A stretch of DNA of 35,832 nt from JBFKQC01 sp041627895. GTDB lineage: Bacteria > Pseudomonadota > Alphaproteobacteria > Rhodobacterales > Rhodobacteraceae. Under the pieces are notes generated by a model. It made no database searches and was not told the origin of the DNA. It saw only the letters and a list, made by a program, of their open reading frames with translations. The translations under genes were made by a program, and so were the position numbers. Shown here in pieces: positions 32,611 through 35,832 of this stretch. The first letter of the stretch is position 1. Every line of letters starts with the position of its first letter. The stretch spans positions 1 to 35,832 of the forward strand of contig JBFKQC010000039.1 in assembly GCA_041627895.1 (NCBI GenBank). Reading direction: 5' to 3'.

Positions 32611-33954
32611 CTAGCTTGCGCGGCGTTCTTCGAAGCTTTTCGCGATGAACTGCGGCAGGTGATCGCCCATGCCGACCACGTTGTCGGCCTTGTCGGCCTC
32701 GCCGCGCCGGTCGCGCCCGCGCTCGGACTTGCCGCGGCCGCGGCTGCGCTCGGCCTTGGCCGGCGCTTCCTCGGGCTCCTTCGCCGCGGGCTCGGGCGCG
32801 CCGGTCCTTGCCGGGCTTTCGGCGCGCGGGATGTCCTTGGCGATCAGCCGCTCGACAGCCGCCAGCGCCTTTTCGTCGGAACTGGAGCAGATCGTGATCG
32901 CCTTGCCCTCGCGCCCGGCGCGCCCGGTGCGGCCGATCCGGTGCACGTAGTCCTCGGCATGGCCCGGAACGTCGAAGTTGAAGACGTGGCTGACCGAGGG
33001 GATATCCAGCCCCCGCGCGGCCACGTCCGAGGCGACCAGCAGTTTCAGATCCTTGGCGCGGAACGCGTCCAGCGTGCGGGTGCGCACCGACTGGTCCAGG
33101 TCGCCGTGGATCGCCTCGGCGTTGAAGCCGTGCTTTTTCAGCGACTTGGCGACGATATCGACGTCGACCTTGCGGTTGCAGAAGATGATCGCGTTGGTGC
33201 AGGCCTCGCCCTCGGCCTCGATCAGCGCGCGCAGCATCTCGCGCTTTTCCTTCGCCGCGCGGTCGCGGCGGCTGGGCTTCAGCATCACCACGTGCTGTTC
33301 GATCGTCTCGGACGCGGTGGCCTGGCGTGCCACCTCGATCTTGGCGGGGTTCGACAGGAAGGTGTTGGTGATCCGCTCGATCTCGGGCGCCATGGTGGCC
33401 GAAAAGAACAGCGTCTGCCGGGTGAAGGGGGTCAGCGAGAAGATGCGCTCGATATCCGGGATGAAGCCCATGTCGAGCATCCGGTCGGCCTCGTCCACCA
33501 CCATGATCTGCACGCCGGTCAGCAGCAGCTTGCCGCGCTCGAAATGGTCCAGAAGCCGGCCCGGGGTGGCAATCAGCACGTCGACGCCCTTGTCGATCAG
33601 CGCGTCCTGCTCCTTGAAGCTGACGCCGCCGATCAGCAGCGCCTTGGTCAGCTTGACGTGTTTCGAATAGGTGTCGAAGTTTTCCGCCACCTGCGCGGCG
33701 AGTTCCCGCGTCGGGCAAAGAACCAGCGACCGCGGCATCCGCGCGCGGGCGCGGCCGCGGGCCAGCATGGTGATCATCGGCAGGACGAACCCGGCGGTCT
33801 TGCCGGTGCCGGTCTGCGCGATGCCCAGCACGTCGCGGCCCTCGAGCGCGGGCGGGATCGCGCCGGCCTGGATCGGTGTGGGCGTTTCGTAGCCGGCATC
33901 GGCGACGGCGCGAAGAACCTTGGGCGCGAGGCCCAGATCGGAGAATGTGGTCAT
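32611..33954 (-). CDS. DEAD-box ATP-dependent RNA helicase (RhlE/DeaD-like)
   Basis: A 447-aa helicase. The N-terminus FSDLGLAPKVLRAVADAGYETPTPIQ carries the Q motif. AQTGTGKT is motif I, PTRELAAQ Ia, VDEADRMLDMGF motif II (DEAD), FFSAT motif III, and HRIGRTGRAGREG motif VI. The C-terminal 70 residues are a basic, low-complexity Arg/Gly/Glu/Lys tail typical of cold-shock or ribosome-assembly helicases. RhlE and DeaD cannot be separated from sequence alone. The start follows gaaaggcacat on the minus strand. It is transcribed alone from the 33955-34376 region. Confidence 0.93.
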   Translation of the reverse strand: MTTFSDLGLAPKVLRAVADAGYETPTPIQAGAIPPALEGRDVLGIAQTGTGKTAGFVLPMITMLARGRARARMPRSLVLCPTRELAAQVAENFDTYSKHVKLTKALLIGGVSFKEQDALIDKGVDVLIATPGRLLDHFERGKLLLTGVQIMVVDEADRMLDMGFIPDIERIFSLTPFTRQTLFFSATMAPEIERITNTFLSNPAKIEVARQATASETIEQHVVMLKPSRRDRAAKEKREMLRALIEAEGEACTNAIIFCNRKVDVDIVAKSLKKHGFNAEAIHGDLDQSVRTRTLDAFRAKDLKLLVASDVAARGLDIPSVSHVFNFDVPGHAEDYVHRIGRTGRAGREGKAITICSSSDEKALAAVERLIAKDIPRAESPARTGAPEPAAKEPEEAPAKAERSRGRGKSERGRDRRGEADKADNVVGMGDHLPQFIAKSFEERRAS

Positions 33955-34376
33955 ATGTGCCTTTCAGTACGGCGGCTGTTGGTCGGCCGCTGTTCTGATC
34001 GCGGCCCCGGCAGACCGGATTGCCTGCCCTTCGTCACGCGCCACGAGGTATGTGAAAACGCGGCCCCGGTCAAGTTGTCCCCACGTCGCGGGGACGGGTT
34101 GCCGTAGGGTCAAAGCCATGCGATTCGCCGGATTCTGCCGTAAATCGCGGCGCCTTGCCGCAGGGCCGGGCACGCCGCGCCGCGGCAGAGGGGCAGGGCG
34201 TCAACAGATTTATCCACAATTCGCGCCCGACGCGACAATTGCCGCCAGGCGCGGTCTCTTTGCACCGGGCGGCGACAGGGCCAAACATTTCCCTAGGTCT
34301 CGCCCTATCCACGGCGCATCGCCCGCCGAGACTGGCAGCACACACACCGCAGGAATGCTGCGAAGGAGACGAGCCG
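33955..34376. other. 422-bp divergent intergenic region
   Basis: No gene is supported. It separates the minus-strand helicase gene from a plus-strand 45-aa gene and should hold promoters for both. It contains a short hairpin (gtcccc 34077-34082 with ggggac 34090-34095), a perfect DnaA-box match at 34210-34218, and AT-richer segments. No convincing -35/-10 pair could be fixed. Confidence 0.7.
34210..34218 (+). promoter_or_regulatory. Perfect DnaA-box consensus match
   Basis: TTATCCACA is identical to the strong DnaA box. A weaker relative, ctatccacg, lies at 34305-34313 on the same strand. In a sequence of this GC content a perfect 9-mer of this AT-rich type in a short intergenic region is not expected often, but one box is not an origin. 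It may be a DnaA-regulated promoter for the flanking genes. Confidence 0.4.
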
Positions 34377-34514
34377 ATGGATATCAACCCCTACCTCATT
34401 CCGGGCGCCGCAACGATGGCGGTCCTGGGAATGGTCTACCTGATCTTTGTCTTCTGGGTGCGCCGCCCGGGACGGCAGGACGATCTGGCCGCGCGCGAGA
34501 TGCGCGAGCTTTGA
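34377..34514 (+). CDS. Small single-span membrane protein, 45 aa
   Basis: MDINPYLIPGAATM begins a hydrophobic helix (about residues 8-27, ending LIFVFWV), followed by a basic RRPGRQDD and an acidic/basic tail. A strong Shine-Dalgarno aaggag at 34363-34368 is 8 nt before the ATG, the best in its neighbourhood, which supports translation despite the short length. It stands alone between divergent and convergent genes. No family is recognised. Confidence 0.65.
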   Translation: MDINPYLIPGAATMAVLGMVYLIFVFWVRRPGRQDDLAAREMREL

Positions 34515-34543
34515 CGCCGGACCGGACCGGGGAGGCGGGCCAG

Positions 34544-34560
34544 GGCCCGTAGACCGGGCC
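34544..34560. terminator. Possible bidirectional terminator hairpin
   Basis: ggcccg (34544-34549) and cgggcc (34555-34560) form a 6-bp GC stem with a 5-nt loop between the convergent 45-aa gene and the release factor gene. No T-run flanks it on either strand, so termination is uncertain. Confidence 0.3.
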
Positions 34561-34617
34561 GCCAGCAGACGCCTTCCGCCCGGCCCCGGCGCGGTTCCGG
34601 GACCGGCCGTGCGCCGG

Positions 34618-35832
34618 TCACACCATCATTTCCTTCGTGGCGCTCAGCCTGAGCGCCGGGAAATCCCGTTCGATCCGGTCGATATCCCATTTCAGGCGCG
34701 TCAGATAGACGACGTCGCCGTCGTGGTCGTAGCTGATGTGCTGCTTGTTGGCCTGCACGAATCGCTCGAGATCGGCCTTCGGGCCGCTGACCCAGCGCGC
34801 CGAGGTGAATTGCGACGCCTCGAAGCGCACCGGCAGGCCGTATTCCAGCTCGATCCGGCTGGCCAGCACCTCGAATTGCAGCGCGCCGACCACGCCCACG
34901 ACATAGCCCGACCCGATCATCGGCTTGAACACCTTGGCCGCGCCTTCCTCGGCGAACTGCATCAGCGCCTTGTCGAGATGCTTGGCCTTCATCGGGTCGG
35001 CGGCGCGCACGCCCTGCAGCAGCTCTGGCGCGAAGCTGGGGATGCCGGTGACGCGGATCGCCTCGCCCTCGGTCAGCGTGTCGCCGATCCGAAGCTGCCC
35101 GTGGTTCGGGATGCCGATGATGTCGCCGGCCCAGGCCTCTTCGGCCAGCTCGCGGTCGGCGGCCAGGAACAGCACCGGGTTCGAGATCGCCATCGGCTTT
35201 TTCGTACGCACATGGGTCAGCTTCATGCCGCGCCTGAAGTGCCCCGAGGCCATGCGAACGAAGGCGACGCGGTCGCGGTGCTTGGGATCCATGTTGGCCT
35301 GCACCTTGAAGACGAAGCCCGCCACCTTGGTCTCTTCCGGCCCGACCTGCCGCGGCTCGGCCGATTGCGGCTGCGGCACCGGGCCGTACTTGCCGATCCC
35401 GTCCATCAGCTCCTTGACGCCGAAGGAATTGATCGCCGAGCCGAACCAGATCGGCGTCAGGTGGCCTTCGAGGAACGCCTGCGGGTCGAACGGCGGCAGC
35501 AGCTCGCGCGCCATCTCCAGCTCTTCGCGCAGCGTCGCCAGCAGGGCGGCGGGCACGTGGTCGGCAAGCTTGGGGTCGTCCAGCCCCTCGATCCGGATCG
35601 ACGCGGCCACCCGGTTGCGGTCGGCGCGGTCCATCAGCTCCAGCCGGTCGCCCAGCACGTCGTAGCAGCCGATGAAGTCGCGCCCCTGGCCGATCGGCCA
35701 TGACGCCGGCGTGACGTCGATCGCCAGCATCTCCTGGATCTCGTCGATGATCTCGAACGTGTCGCGGCTTTCGCGGTCCATCTTGTTGCAGAAGGTCAGG
35801 ATCGGCAGGTCGCGCAGGCGGCAGACCTCGAA
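34618..35832 (-). CDS. prfC: Peptide chain release factor 3, C-terminal part (cut by window edge)
   Basis: 404 residues of RF3 are visible; the gene continues beyond the right edge. The visible part begins inside the GTPase domain, just before FCNKMDR, the G4 NKxD motif that specifies guanine. Domain II and the RF3-specific C-terminal region follow, with GVVGALQFEVLASRIELEYG and a C-terminal YLTRLKWDIDRIERDFPAL. RF3 is a translational GTPase that removes RF1/RF2 from ribosomes after termination. Full-length RF3 is about 530 aa, so about 125 residues with the G1-G3 motifs lie outside. An ATG at 35781 is internal, not the start. Confidence 0.95.
   Translation of the reverse strand, partial: FEVCRLRDLPILTFCNKMDRESRDTFEIIDEIQEMLAIDVTPASWPIGQGRDFIGCYDVLGDRLELMDRADRNRVAASIRIEGLDDPKLADHVPAALLATLREELEMARELLPPFDPQAFLEGHLTPIWFGSAINSFGVKELMDGIGKYGPVPQPQSAEPRQVGPEETKVAGFVFKVQANMDPKHRDRVAFVRMASGHFRRGMKLTHVRTKKPMAISNPVLFLAADRELAEEAWAGDIIGIPNHGQLRIGDTLTEGEAIRVTGIPSFAPELLQGVRAADPMKAKHLDKALMQFAEEGAAKVFKPMIGSGYVVGVVGALQFEVLASRIELEYGLPVRFEASQFTSARWVSGPKADLERFVQANKQHISYDHDGDVVYLTRLKWDIDRIERDFPALRLSATKEMMV

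Noticed and set aside
34210..34313. Possible replication origin
   Set aside because: Only one perfect DnaA box and one weak one, no cluster, no AT-rich unwinding element and no origin-linked genes.

Overview
The window is a high-GC, gene-dense stretch typical of an alphaproteobacterium of the family Rhodobacteraceae (Rhodobacter/Roseobacter relatives). The evidence is the gene order nuoN-birA-coaX-rnj, the small companion genes DUF5337 and DUF5333 inside the nuo cluster, the NuoE C-terminal extension, and strong GC3 bias that creates long antisense shadow ORFs. I cannot name the genus. No tRNA, rRNA, CRISPR array, insertion sequence or prophage was seen.

Region 1 (about 124-6293) is the distal part of a leucine/isovalerate catabolic operon: methylcrotonyl-CoA carboxylase alpha subunit (biotin carboxylase plus biotin carrier), a glutathione S-transferase, HMG-CoA lyase and a methylglutaconyl-CoA hydratase-type crotonase, packed with overlaps of 4-8 nt. 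The carboxyltransferase partner (mccB) is not visible and probably lies to the left. Unrelated small genes sit ahead of mccA: a macro-domain ADP-ribose hydrolase, an antisense secreted cysteine-rich protein, a hypothetical protein and a WapI-immunity-like protein.

Region 2 (6294-6759) is a 466-bp leader with short repeats (one inverted pair of about 60 bp plus a 20-bp direct repeat) and a candidate promoter for the nuo operon.

Region 3 (6760-28139) is a complete 14-gene respiratory complex I operon, nuoA to nuoN in canonical order, interrupted by at least 17 accessory genes. These are a DUF2158 protein, small membrane proteins, a sulfotransferase, an NTF2/lumazine-binding-like protein, a cysteine-rich small protein, membrane-anchored proteins, two lipoproteins, a MAPEG protein, DUF3291, DUF5337, DUF5333, a cysteine-free carboxymuconolactone decarboxylase-like protein, and two tiny ORFs (50 and 38 aa). 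NuoE carries a long Ala/Pro/Lys linker and a helix-hairpin-helix-type C-terminal domain. A near-copy of that domain (about 75% identical by eye) is carried by the next gene's membrane-anchored product. This duplicated domain and the set of accessory genes are the most interesting material here.

Region 4 (28234-31440) continues on the plus strand with birA (biotin ligase, whose expected substrates include the MccA biotin domain in this same window), coaX (type III pantothenate kinase) and rnj (RNase J). The 3' end of rnj overlaps a convergent PilZ gene.

Region 5 (31424-35832) holds the PilZ gene (minus), a VanZ-like membrane protein (plus), a strong hairpin, a DEAD-box RNA helicase (minus), an intergenic region with a perfect DnaA-box match, a 45-aa membrane peptide (plus), and the C-terminal 404 residues of peptide chain release factor 3 (minus, cut by the window edge).
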